A stretch of DNA of 64,000 bases from Afipia sp. (GTDB taxonomy: Bacteria > Pseudomonadota > Alphaproteobacteria > Rhizobiales > Xanthobacteraceae). The stretch lies in contig JANQAK010000006.1 of assembly GCA_024707075.1 (NCBI GenBank), forward strand, positions 248,001 through 312,000, written 5' to 3'. Below, in pieces: positions 52,305 through 61,817 of the stretch. Each line of letters starts with the position of its first letter. Positions within the stretch are counted from its first letter, which is position 1. The translations under genes were made by a program, and so were the position numbers. Under the pieces are notes generated by a model. It worked only from the letters and a program-made list of their open reading frames with translations. It was not told the DNA's origin and searched no databases.

Positions 52305-54494
52305 ATGACCGCTATGCAAATGACGCGGGATTTTTCGCACTACGTGAAGGAATTCGCGCCGGGTCAGGCTCATATCGATTTTGCAGTCGAAGGTGTAAAT
52401 TGCGCCGGCTGTATGTCGAAGATCGAGCGGGGGCTTTCATCCATTCCCGACGTCACGCTTGCACGGGTCAATCTGACGGATCGGCGGCTCGCTGTCGAAT
52501 GGAACACGGGCGCGCTGGATCCGGCGCAATTCGTGGATCGTCTCGCCGAGCTCGGCTACAAGGCCTATCCTTTCGAGCCGGTCCGGGCGGAAGTTGCCGA
52601 GGTCAATGAATCGCGCTTCCTCCTCCGTTGCCTCGGCGTTGCGGCGTTCGCAGCCATGAACGTCATGATGCTGTCGATCCCGGTCTGGTCGGGCAACGTC
52701 AGTGATATGATCCCCGAGCAGCGAGATTTCTTCCATTGGCTCTCCGCATTGGTGGTGCTGCCGGCTGCGGCTTACGCCGGCCAGCCGTTCTTCAGGTCGG
52801 CATACCGGGCGCTCCGCGCCCGCAGCGTCAACATGGATGTTCCCATCAGCATCGGCGTCATCCTTGCGCTGGCGATGTCGGTCGTTGAAACGATACATCA
52901 CGCGGAACATGCCTATTTCGATGCGGCAATCATGCTGCTGTCGTTCCTGCTGGTGGGCCGCTATCTGGACCAGAGCATGCGCCGGCGGACGCGCGCCGTG
53001 GCGGGGAATCTCGCCGCGCTCAAATCGGAGATGGCGACGAAGTTTGTCGGCGTGGACGAAGTCCGCGAGATGCCGATCGCCGCTATCCGGCCGGGCGATA
53101 TGGTGTTGCTGCGTCCCGGTGAACGATGCGCGGTGGACGGGACAGTGGTCGAAGGCCGCTCCGAGATCGATCAGAGCCTGATTACCGGTGAAACGCTTTA
53201 TGCCCCCGCCGAGCCTGGCACGCCGGTTTATGCGGGCACGCTTAACGTCTCCGGCGCTTTGCGTGTCCGGGTGGCGGCGACCTCCGAAGGCACGCTGTTG
53301 GCCGAGATTACGCGGCTCCTGGAAAACGCGGTGCAGGCGCGGTCGCGCTATGTGCGGCTGGCGGATCGGGCGTCGCGGCTCTATGCGCCGGTGGTCCATG
53401 CGACCGCGCTTCTGACCGTACTGGGTTGGGTCGCATTCGGGGCAACATGGCACGACGCCATCGTCACCGGGATCGCGGTGCTGATCATCACCTGCCCATG
53501 CGCCCTGGGTCTCGCGATTCCGATGGTGCAGACGGTTGCGGCGGGAGCCTTGTTTCGCGCCGGCGTCCTGCTCAATTCAGGGGACGCCATTGAGCGCGCC
53601 GCGAGTGTCACGACTGTCGTTTTCGACAAGACAGGAACACTGACGCTGCCTGAGCTTGATGTCGTGAATACCGCCAGCGTGCCTGTGGAGATAGTCGCGC
53701 TCGCCGGGCGTCTGGCGCTTGCCAGCCATCATCCTGTCGCTGCCGCGGTCGCGCGTGCCTCGCAGGCGAAAGCGCCGCTCGCGGGCGTCATCGAAGAGCC
53801 TGGACGTGGCGTGCGATGCGTTGTCGATAACGTTGACGTCAGGCTCGGGAGCCCGCTTTTTTGCGACGCGGAGCAACAAGCCAACGCCATCCTTGGGCAG
53901 GATCCCGAGGTCTCGGTTGTCGCCTTCAGCCGGGGGGCTGAGCGCTATGTGTTCGCGGTCCGGCAACGGCTGCGTCCGGACGCAGCGGCCGTTATCGCGG
54001 CGCTTCATCAGCGCGGCATCGCCACCGAAATCCTGTCGGGAGACCGGGAATCCGCGGTCCGGCATGCCGCTGCGGCTTTGGGCGTAATGACCTGGCGCGC
54101 GGGCGTTGGCCCGGCGGACAAGATCGCGCGCCTTGAAGAACTGAAGCGGAGTAATATCCAGGTTATGATGGTGGGGGACGGTCTCAACGACGCACCGGCT
54201 CTTGCCGCGGCGACCGTGTCGATGTCTCCCGTGAGCGCGGCGCACCTCAGCCAGGCCGCCGCCGATCTGGTCTTTCTCGGCAACGAACTCGCTCCGGTCG
54301 CGGCAGCCATCGATCTGTCCCGCAAGGCGCTCTATCTGATGCGACAGAATCTCTGGCTGGCCATCGGTTACAATGTTCTGGCTGTGCCGATTGCCATACT
54401 TGGATTTGCGACGCCCCTCATCGCCGCGGCGGCGATGTCCGGGTCTTCCGTGCTTGTGATGTTGAATGCATTGCGGGCCCGCCGCGCCGCATGA
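52305..54494 (+). CDS. ccoI: Copper-transporting P-type ATPase CcoI/FixI
   Basis: The 729-residue P1B ATPase has an N-terminal metal-binding domain with GVNCAGCMSK, an actuator loop with SLITGETLYA, the CPC membrane motif TCPCALGLA, the phosphorylation site DKTGTLT and the hinge VGDGLNDAPAL. It supplies copper to the cbb3 oxidase. ATG at 52314 is an alternative start. Unlike the ATPase near 28 kb, its frame is intact. Confidence 0.96.
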   Translation: MTAMQMTRDFSHYVKEFAPGQAHIDFAVEGVNCAGCMSKIERGLSSIPDVTLARVNLTDRRLAVEWNTGALDPAQFVDRLAELGYKAYPFEPVRAEVAEVNESRFLLRCLGVAAFAAMNVMMLSIPVWSGNVSDMIPEQRDFFHWLSALVVLPAAAYAGQPFFRSAYRALRARSVNMDVPISIGVILALAMSVVETIHHAEHAYFDAAIMLLSFLLVGRYLDQSMRRRTRAVAGNLAALKSEMATKFVGVDEVREMPIAAIRPGDMVLLRPGERCAVDGTVVEGRSEIDQSLITGETLYAPAEPGTPVYAGTLNVSGALRVRVAATSEGTLLAEITRLLENAVQARSRYVRLADRASRLYAPVVHATALLTVLGWVAFGATWHDAIVTGIAVLIITCPCALGLAIPMVQTVAAGALFRAGVLLNSGDAIERAASVTTVVFDKTGTLTLPELDVVNTASVPVEIVALAGRLALASHHPVAAAVARASQAKAPLAGVIEEPGRGVRCVVDNVDVRLGSPLFCDAEQQANAILGQDPEVSVVAFSRGAERYVFAVRQRLRPDAAAVIAALHQRGIATEILSGDRESAVRHAAAALGVMTWRAGVGPADKIARLEELKRSNIQVMMVGDGLNDAPALAAATVSMSPVSAAHLSQAAADLVFLGNELAPVAAAIDLSRKALYLMRQNLWLAIGYNVLAVPIAILGFATPLIAAAAMSGSSVLVMLNALRARRAA

Positions 54495-54504
54495 GGGAAC
54501 GCTG

Positions 54505-54654
54505 ATGGAAGTTCTTATTTATCTCGTACCCTTGGCGCTGGGGCTTGGACTTGCAGGCCTCATCGGATTCTTATGGTCGCTCAAGAGCGGGCAATACGAC
54601 GATCTTGACGGCGCTGCCTGGCGTGCCATTGCCGATGATGAGGTAAAGAAATAG
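54505..54654 (+). CDS. ccoS: Cytochrome cbb3 maturation protein CcoS
   Basis: A 49-residue protein with one helix (LIYLVPLALGLGLAGLIGFLWSL) and the CcoS signature KSGQYDDLDGAAWRAI. It is needed for cofactor insertion in CcoN. The ATG at 54505 follows the ccoI stop by ten bases. Confidence 0.92.
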   Translation: MEVLIYLVPLALGLGLAGLIGFLWSLKSGQYDDLDGAAWRAIADDEVKK

Positions 54655-54693
54655 GCAATTGGGGGGACGCTTTGCGGGAGTATCCGAGAGTAA

Positions 54694-54720
54694 TTGATGT
54701 AGATTGATAATCTACATCAA
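54694..54720. promoter_or_regulatory. Perfect 27-bp palindrome before the PAS-GGDEF-EAL gene
   Basis: The arms TTGATGTAGATT and AATCTACATCAA are perfectly complementary, with GAT between. The centre is 69 bases upstream of the chosen start. A near copy lies at 59097. Each arm includes TTGAT/ATCAA ends, but these are 17 bases apart, not four as in an FNR box. Confidence 0.7.
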
Positions 54721-54775
54721 CGCGTCTGAACAAACGCTTAAATTAAAATCTGTATTAACTCTCGGCTGCAACACT

Positions 54776-57034
54776 ATGCCCGGGGGTGAGCTGAGTCATG
54801 CCCCAGCAATATCGGGGCCGCATCACTTGTCGCCATTCAGCACTTTTCTGGAAGCGGCTTCTATCGCCCTTACATGGACCGGTATTCCGCTGGCTATTGC
54901 GGCATTGGCGGCAATTATTATTCGGATTGTTGAGACCCGAAAACTTGCACGCAATGCGTCATCGCTTGCGCGTTCGAATATGTTGCTCGAGACAGTTCTC
55001 GAAAACATACCGCATGGCGTTTGCATGTTCGACTCGAACGGGGATGTCATCGTCAGCAACAAGCATTATGGCGAGATGTACGGCCTGGCTGCGGAGCAGA
55101 CAAAATCCGGATCTAAGTTGTCGAGCATCCTTGATGCTCATGTTGTGGCAGGCTACTGCCCGCAGAACGCTGGAAAATACATCGAGGATTATCTGGCGGG
55201 GGCCGCTTTGCGTGTGCCCAGCTACATCGTCAATGAACTCAGCAACGGAGATGTATTTGCGATCAGCCGGCAGCCCATGCCGAGTGGAGGGTTGATCGAG
55301 GTCCATCAGGACATCACCGACATCCGCATGACGGAGGCGTGGGCAGACGCCACCCGGCAAGAACTGATTGAGATGCAATTTGCCATCGATCAGGCGGTTA
55401 TCGTCGCTGTCACCGACGTGAAAGGATGCATTACTTATGCGAATGATAATTTCTGCCTGATCAGCGGATATAGCCGCGAAGAACTGCTTGGGCAAAATCA
55501 CCGTATCCTGAACTCTGGCCATCACTCCGAAGCCGTCTTCCGCGACATGTATCGCCAGATTAGCACCGGCGGAGTCTGGCGCGGCGAACTCTGCAACAGG
55601 GCAAAGGATGGCTCGCTCTATTGGGTCGATACGGTCATCACCGCGCGGCTTGGCTCGAACGGAAAGCCCATCGCATATACGGCGATCCGCATCGACATCA
55701 CGGCGCGCAAAATGGCCGAGGCGCGGATTTCCTACGCGGCCCGGCACGATTCTCTGACCGGAATCGCCAATCGCGCGGTATTGCAGGAAAAGATGGACGA
55801 GGCCCGGCGCGTCTGCGCCGCAACGGGGAGGTATTCACCATCTTCCTGCTGGACCTCGACGGGTTCAAGTATGTCAACGATACGCTCGGGCACGCCACGG
55901 GCGACCGGCTGCTCGCGGAACTGGCGCATCGCCTGAAGACTTCCTTGCTTGAAAACGAAACCATCGCGCGGCTCGGCGGCGATGAGTTTGCGGTTGTCCA
56001 GTGCGGCGAGGCGAACCAGCGTGAGGGCGCTGTCGCTCTTGCGGTCAGGCTGCTTGAGGTCGTCTCCAGGCCTTTCGATCTGGATGGCCACAATATAACG
56101 ATCGGAACGGAGCATCGGGATTGCGCTGGCCCCGGACAATGGAGCAGACACGGGAGAACTGCTGAAAAAGGCAGATCTCGCTCTTTACCGGGTGAAATCC
56201 GAAGGACGCAACAACTTCAGCTTCTTCGATGAAGAACTGAGCCGCGATGCTTCATCGCGTCTTCAGCTCATCAGCGACATGCGCGCGGCGTTATCCAGAA
56301 AAGAGTTCGAACTGCACTACCAGCCGGTGTTCGATGCCAAGACATCCCGGCCATGCGGGGTGGAAGCTCTGGTTCGCTGGCGCCATCCGGTTATGGGTCT
56401 CATGTCTCCGGATCGTTTTATCTGGCTTGCCGAAGAGACCGGCCTCATGGAGCCGCTGGGGCAATGGATTCTGGAGCAGGCCTGCCTCGATGCCGTGTCG
56501 TGGCCGGACAACATCAAGGTCGCGGTCAATCTATCGGTTGCGCAATTCCGGAGCGGAACGCTATTCGATGTCATATTGTGCGCTCTCGTGGAATCCGGGC
56601 TGTCTCCCGAAAGACTGGAGCTGGAGATCACGGAATCGCTGCTGTTGCAGAACAAGGAAAGCCACAGCGTTATCATTCAGCAGCTCAAGAACATCGGCGT
56701 GACGATCGTGCTCGATGATTTCGGAACCGGCTACGCTTCGCTCAGCTATCTGACGATGTTCCCGTTCGACAAGATCAAGATCGACAAATCGTTCACGCAA
56801 GGACTGTCAAGCCGCGTCGATTGCGCGGCCGTGGTGGCCTCGGTTCTCTCGCTTGCGCGTGGTCTCGACATTGCGGTGACGGTTGAGGGCGTCGAGACGA
56901 AGGAGCAATTCGAGCTGTTGCGCGCAGCGGGAGTCAATCAGGTCCAGGGTTATTTGTTCGGCCGGCCGAGTCCCATGGCCGACCTTAACTTTCCGGCATT
57001 GGAGCGCATGGGCCGTGCGGAAGCAGCCGCATGA
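54776..57034 (+). pseudogene. Membrane PAS-PAS-GGDEF-EAL protein, interrupted by two frameshifts
   Basis: With both shifts repaired the gene encodes about 752 residues: an N-terminal helix (IALTWTGIPLAIAALAAIIIRIV), two PAS domains, a GGDEF domain with RLGGDEFAVV and an EAL domain with GVEALVRW, ELEITESLLL, VLDDFGTGYASLSYL and KIDKSF. Both catalytic motifs are intact, so it could make and break cyclic di-GMP. A base is missing in the G run 55826-55829, and one is extra near 56107-56110. The two cancel, which fits base-calling error but could be real. The start at 54776 avoids the upstream palindrome. Confidence 0.82.
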
Positions 57035-57107
57035 TCAGGATCGAGTTATCTCCATATTGGAGTCTTTTGTATCGAGAATTGATCCCCCGGTTTGAGGGAG
57101 GATCGTC

Positions 57108-58214
57108 GTGAACGCGTATCATAGCCTGATTGACGAACTGGAAGACGTCATTGCAGGCAATGATATCGGTCATCGCGCCAGGATGCTGCGGCGTTTGACG
57201 GATCTGTTCGTGGTGACATCGGATAAGTTATCCGACGAGCAAATGGATCTGTTCGACGAAGTCATGAACCGGCTTGTCGATGAAATTGACATCGCTGCGC
57301 GTGCCGCCTTTGGAGATGTGCTGGCAACGATTCCCGATGCGCCGCAAAAGATCGTTCACCGGCTGGCGCTGGACGACGCGATTGGAGTTGCAGGTCCTAT
57401 TCTCTCGCGTTCTGCCTGCGTGAGCGAGAGAACGCTCGTCGAAAGTGCTGCGACAAAGAGTCAGGCGCACCTTTTTGCGATCTCACTGCGCAGGACGTTG
57501 TCCGAGCCTGTGACTGATGTTCTTGTGGGGCGGGGAAACAGGGAGGTCGTCTTGAGCACAGCGGGAAATCCCGGCGCGGCGTTCTCTGAGCTCGGCTACT
57601 CCACGCTGGTTGAGCGGTCCGCGCGTAACGACGAGCTTGCGGCGCGCACCTGGTTACGCCCGGAGATTCCGAGGCAACATCTGCTGAAACTTTTCGCCGA
57701 GGCTTCGGATTCGGTGAAACGTGAATTGACCAGGAAGGATCCGTCCAAAGCCGCGCTCATCGCTGATACCATCGCGCAGGCCTCAAGCCGGCTTCAGGCG
57801 CGGACACGAGGAGATTCCGCCCGCTATGCCGCAGCGTATGCTCTTGTTCGATCCTTGCATGACGCGGGTGAACTCAACGAATCCAGGCTGGCCGCATTCG
57901 CCCAGAACAAGCAGTTCGATGAGGTGATCATCGCGCTATCGCATATTGGCGATCTGCCTATCAATCTGGTCGAGCGCGCATTCATTCACGAGCGGCCGGA
58001 GCAGGTCATTGTTGTGGCGAAGGCCAATGAAATATCGTGGGAGACGACGAAGGCGCTTCTGATGCTTCAGAACTCGACACATGGCTCGGCGCGGAAGTGC
58101 GACAGGCTCTTCGAGACGTTCATGCGTCTGAAAACGGAAACGGCAAAGAAGGCGGTCGGCTTCTATCGCCTGCGCGAGAAAGCCGCGATGCAGCGTTCGG
58201 AAGGTGTCGGCTAG
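57108..58214 (+). CDS. DUF2336 domain protein
   Basis: A 368-residue, mostly helical protein of the DUF2336 family, common in alphaproteobacteria and often near signalling genes. Typical stretches are RARMLRRLTDLFVVTSDKLSDEQMDLFDEVMNRL cut at natural helix ends, and LVERSARNDELAARTWLRPEIP. GGGAGGA stands before the ATG. It follows the GGDEF-EAL gene and converges with a Crp/Fnr gene, their ends overlapping by four bases. Function unknown. Confidence 0.8.
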   Translation: MNAYHSLIDELEDVIAGNDIGHRARMLRRLTDLFVVTSDKLSDEQMDLFDEVMNRLVDEIDIAARAAFGDVLATIPDAPQKIVHRLALDDAIGVAGPILSRSACVSERTLVESAATKSQAHLFAISLRRTLSEPVTDVLVGRGNREVVLSTAGNPGAAFSELGYSTLVERSARNDELAARTWLRPEIPRQHLLKLFAEASDSVKRELTRKDPSKAALIADTIAQASSRLQARTRGDSARYAAAYALVRSLHDAGELNESRLAAFAQNKQFDEVIIALSHIGDLPINLVERAFIHERPEQVIVVAKANEISWETTKALLMLQNSTHGSARKCDRLFETFMRLKTETAKKAVGFYRLREKAAMQRSEGVG

Positions 58215-58927
58215 TCCAGAGATCCGATGCGTTTTAATTCCGGAAGGTTCAAAACCTGAAGGACGCCCGAGGAAAACTCGATGAGGCCCTGATCGCGGAA
58301 AAGGCCGATCACGCGGCTGACATGAACCGAAGTCAGCCCGACCGCATCGGCAATATGTTGTTGGCGCAATGGCAAGCGATAACGCTGTTCACGGATCACG
58401 CTTCGGGCCGCGATTTGCTGCATGAGATGCAGGAATAAATAGGCAATCCGTTCCTCGGCGGATCGCTGGCCGAGCGCAGTCATCAGCCCGTCCGCGCTGT
58501 CGGTTTCGGCGGCGCAGGATTCGGCGAGTGCCGTGATCATGCGCGGATCATTGGCGCATCTTGCTTGAACCTCGGAGCGCCTGAAGCCGCTCAGCCGGGC
58601 TTCCGTTAGTGCCTGAGCGGAGAAATTGGGCCGTTCCTCAAATACCGCAACGGTGGAGAAAAGGTCTCCAGGCAGCAGGAAATTCAGTATCTGCCTCCGG
58701 CCGTTCGATAGCTGAAAGAAACGGAATGCCCATCCGTCGCACAGGACGAATACGTCCTCGGATACCTGATTGCGAACAATGATCTGCTCACCTGGGCGAG
58801 CGGCCCGGTAGTGCTGCCAATTGGGTTTTTGCTGGAACGGGGTTTCTTCGGAAGAATGTAATAACGCGCCGCAGAATCCAAATTTTCGATTTGGACAAGT
58901 TACGCACGGCCAGTCCATCGGCATCAA
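58211..58927 (-). CDS. Crp/Fnr regulator with N-terminal cysteines and divergent recognition helix
   Basis: A 238-residue protein with cysteines at 8, 11 and 19 (PCVTCPNRKFGFC) and at 63. The position matching E. coli FNR C122 appears to be serine, so a classical Fe-S site is uncertain. The HTH (QHIADAVGLTSVHVSRVI) has VHVSR where FNR has E-x2-SR, so it should read a different sequence from TTGAT. It lies between the two loci carrying the 27-bp palindrome and is a candidate for binding it. Confidence 0.85.
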   Translation of the reverse strand: MMPMDWPCVTCPNRKFGFCGALLHSSEETPFQQKPNWQHYRAARPGEQIIVRNQVSEDVFVLCDGWAFRFFQLSNGRRQILNFLLPGDLFSTVAVFEERPNFSAQALTEARLSGFRRSEVQARCANDPRMITALAESCAAETDSADGLMTALGQRSAEERIAYLFLHLMQQIAARSVIREQRYRLPLRQQHIADAVGLTSVHVSRVIGLFRDQGLIEFSSGVLQVLNLPELKRIGSLD

Positions 58928-59272
58928 AGCACTTTCAATTCATTACGTTGTTAAAACGACTAAAATAAGTAATGCCGATTACAGTGATTTTTCCAACATA
59001 TTTTTCATAACACACGGTACGAGTGCTAGTGCGCAGAATGAATATTCTACGAGCAAAGCCAACAAGCCCTCTTAATGCGGCTGCTTTCGGCGTTGTTTAA
59101 TGTAGATCAACAATCTGCATTAAGTCGTATCCATGGCTCGTTAACGTAACCTGGATAAAAATTGAGTCGATTTTTTTAGAATTCGTGACGACGGAAAATT
59201 TGAGATTGTCATTGCCGCACTTTAGAGCCGTCGCCCGTTAGTTGCTGCCTCGCCAGAATACAACTAGAGGAC
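58928..59272. promoter_or_regulatory. AT-rich divergent promoter region
   Basis: About 345 bases between the Crp/Fnr gene and the chemoreceptor gene. It is clearly richer in A and T than its surroundings and holds the second 27-bp palindrome (59097-59123). I see no open frame with a ribosome site. Promoters for both divergent genes are expected here. Confidence 0.55.
59097..59123. promoter_or_regulatory. Second copy of the 27-bp palindrome
   Basis: The arms TTAATGTAGATC and AATCTGCATTAA, with three bases between, match the palindrome at 54694 in length, spacing and most bases. The left part also reads TTAAT-GTAG-ATCAA, a degenerate FNR box. It lies 163 bases upstream of the chemoreceptor and about 183 upstream of the Crp/Fnr gene. 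Confidence 0.65.
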
Positions 59273-60664
59273 ATGAGCATGGCTGTAAGTGCACCTACCG
59301 TTACGACGGAGGCGGGATCGATTACTGGCGCCCAGGACCGCGAGATACGCATGCGCTTTATGCGCATTGACGACAGAACAGGCGAATTGCTGCGGGAGTT
59401 TTGGACGGCGGTAGAACCGGCTTTGCCGGAGGTGCTGGAAGGATTTTATCAGCACATCACCGGAGTACCTCAGCTTGCGCGCATGGTCGGCAGCGATATT
59501 CCGCGCCTCAAGTCGGCGCAGGGATCGCACTGGAAGCGCTTGTTCAACGGCCGCTTCGATGATGAATACATGCAGGGCGTGCGCACGATCGGGCTCATCC
59601 ATAACAAGATCGGTTTGGAGCCGCGCTGGTATATCGGCGGCTACAATTTTGTTCTCAGCCGTCTCGCGGTTATCGCCGTCGACAAATATCACTGGAAGCA
59701 GAAACGTCTCGCGGCCGTGCTGACGGCGGTGAATTGCGCCGTGATGCTGGATATGGATATCGCGATTTCCGTTTATCAGGAAGCGATGCTGCTGGAGCGC
59801 CAAAGACAGCAGGACAAGATCTCTGCGGCGATTCAGGAATTCGATTGTCAGATGAAAGTTGTTCTCAAGACCGTTAGCGGAGCGGCTGCGAATATGCAGA
59901 ACGTCGCCAACGCTCTGGCTGCTACCGCCGAGGAGTCGACCCAGCAGGCGACGTCCGTTGCCGCTGCATCGGAGGAAGCATCCGAAAATGTGCAGGCTGT
60001 CGCTGCGGCGACCGAAGAGTTGACCTCCTCGGTTACGGAAATCTGCCGCCAGGTTTCGGAGTCCACCAAGGCCGCGGGCAATGCGGTTGCACAGGCGAAT
60101 CGGTCCAGCGCCACGATGCAAAGTCTCGCGGAGGCGGCGCAGCGAATCGGAGACGTCGTCAAGTTGATCGCGTCAGTCGCAGAGCAGACCAACCTGCTTG
60201 CTCTCAATGCGACAATCGAAGCCGCGCGGGCAGGTGAAGCCGGCAGGGGCTTTGCGGTTGTCGCGCAGGAGGTCAAGGCGCTCGCGGCTCAAACCGCAAA
60301 GGCGACCGAGGAAATCAGCCAGCAGATTACGGCGATCCAGGAGGCGACCAAGGATTCTGTCGGCAGTATTCAGGAAATCGGAGCGACAATCGCCGTGGTC
60401 AATGAGATCGCCGCTGCTACCGCGGCGGCTGTCGAGGAACAAGGCACCGCAACCGCGGAAATCGCGCGCAATATCCAGGAAGCTGCGCGAGGCACCCAGG
60501 AGGTTTCGCGCAACATCAGCGGAGTGAGCCAGGTTGCAAGCGAAAACGGTCAAACCGCAACCCAGTTGCTTTCGGCGGCCAACGAACTCTCCGGAATCGG
60601 AGACGCTCCGCGGTCAGGTGGAGGGATTCTTCGCCGCTATCCGGGCAGCTTGAGGTCTGGCTGA
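59273..60664 (+). CDS. Globin-coupled methyl-accepting chemotaxis protein
   Basis: A soluble chemoreceptor with an N-terminal protoglobin sensor (about 20-175) and a C-terminal signalling domain. The likely proximal heme histidine is H110 ([20 protein letters not shown]). The signalling hairpin contains [24 protein letters not shown] in two helices, the usual CheA/CheW contact. It should report oxygen or NO to chemotaxis proteins. Near the end the frame changes after ANELSG: a shift near 60595 would give [18 protein letters not shown] and a stop at 60653, the normal ending, so the last 20 residues as read are probably wrong. Confidence 0.88.
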   Translation: MSMAVSAPTVTTEAGSITGAQDREIRMRFMRIDDRTGELLREFWTAVEPALPEVLEGFYQHITGVPQLARMVGSDIPRLKSAQGSHWKRLFNGRFDDEYMQGVRTIGLIHNKIGLEPRWYIGGYNFVLSRLAVIAVDKYHWKQKRLAAVLTAVNCAVMLDMDIAISVYQEAMLLERQRQQDKISAAIQEFDCQMKVVLKTVSGAAANMQNVANALAATAEESTQQATSVAAASEEASENVQAVAAATEELTSSVTEICRQVSESTKAAGNAVAQANRSSATMQSLAEAAQRIGDVVKLIASVAEQTNLLALNATIEAARAGEAGRGFAVVAQEVKALAAQTAKATEEISQQITAIQEATKDSVGSIQEIGATIAVVNEIAAATAAAVEEQGTATAEIARNIQEAARGTQEVSRNISGVSQVASENGQTATQLLSAANELSGIGDAPRSGGGILRRYPGSLRSG

Positions 60665-60838
60665 GCGCGGAATCCGGAGTCCTGCACGATAGCTGGAGCC
60701 TGCCTTTCGGTGTCATCCTGATCGTGCCGAGATGCCTTGCATCCTGGTGCGCGGAATTTTTCGGGCAGCTTTGAAGTGCCGGTTCGGAAGGCCGAATGAC
60801 CTGATTCTAGTGGAAGCTGATCGGAAAGGCGCTGCGAG

Positions 60839-61816
60839 CTAGGCTGGTTGCGCGATCTGCTCCGCCAGAATGCACCGCGCGACACGGCCTGCTCCAATAT
60901 CGACATTCGGCGGCAGGGCTTCGAGACAGCGAGCCTGCGCGAAGCCGCAGCGCGGCGCGAACGAACAGTTGACCGGCGCCTTGTCGAGCGATGGCGGCGT
61001 GCCGGGAATGGTTTCCAGCCGCGCGCCGCGCTTGGCGCCCTGAACGGTGGACGCAAGCAGCCCGCGCGCATAGGGATGAACCGGTGTTCTGACGATCTGG
61101 CTGGTCGTCCCGGTTTCGACGATCTGCCCCGCATACATCACTGCGACGCGGTCGCAGATTTCGATAGCGACACCGATGTCGTGGGTGACGAAAATCACCG
61201 ACATGCCGAATTCGCGTTGTAACTCGCGCAACAGCAGCAGGATCTGGATCTGCACGGTGGCGTCGAGCGCCGTGGTTGGCTCGTCAGCGAGAAGAATTTT
61301 CGGCTTGCAGGCAAGCGCAAGCGCGATCATGGCGCGCTGGCGCATGCCGCCGGACATTTCGTGGGGGTAGGCATCGAGCCTCCGCTTGGCGGAAGGAATG
61401 CGCACGACCTCGAGCATCTCCAGCGCGCGTGCTATCGCATCGGTGTGGCTCTTGCCCTCATGACGCATCACGCTTTCCGCGATCTGCTCGCCGATGGTGT
61501 AGACCGGATCGAGCGCCAGCGCAGGCTCCTGAAAAATCATCGAAACAGTCTGGCCGCGAAAGGCCGAAAGCTCCTCGTCGTTCAGCGCCAGCACGTCGCG
61601 TCCCGCGACATGAACGCTGCCGCTGATGATCGTGCGCTTCTTCGGCAGCAGCCGCATCAGCGCGCGCAACGTGACGCTCTTGCCGGAACCGGATTCGCCG
61701 AGAAGGCCGACGACTTCGCCTTCGCCGAGCGTGAGATTGATGCCGTTAACCGCATAAACCGTACGTTCGCCGGTGAAGCGAACATTGAGATCGCGGATGT
61801 CGACGAGATTTGTCAT
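60839..61816 (-). CDS. Peptide-type ABC transporter ATP-binding protein (DppD/OppD-like)
   Basis: The 325-residue ATPase has Walker A GESGSGKS, signature MSGGMRQRAM, Walker B ILLADEPTTALD and the Opp/Dpp C-terminal cysteine region (NCSFAPRCGFAQARC), possibly an Fe-S site. The start at 61816 (MTNLVDIRDLNV) fits the family; an open frame goes further upstream. It pairs with the DppF-like ATPase, whose stop is two bases upstream. It imports oligopeptides, dipeptides or another such ligand; the binding protein is not in the window. Confidence 0.92.
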   Translation of the reverse strand: MTNLVDIRDLNVRFTGERTVYAVNGINLTLGEGEVVGLLGESGSGKSVTLRALMRLLPKKRTIISGSVHVAGRDVLALNDEELSAFRGQTVSMIFQEPALALDPVYTIGEQIAESVMRHEGKSHTDAIARALEMLEVVRIPSAKRRLDAYPHEMSGGMRQRAMIALALACKPKILLADEPTTALDATVQIQILLLLRELQREFGMSVIFVTHDIGVAIEICDRVAVMYAGQIVETGTTSQIVRTPVHPYARGLLASTVQGAKRGARLETIPGTPPSLDKAPVNCSFAPRCGFAQARCLEALPPNVDIGAGRVARCILAEQIAQPA

Positions 61817-61817
61817 A

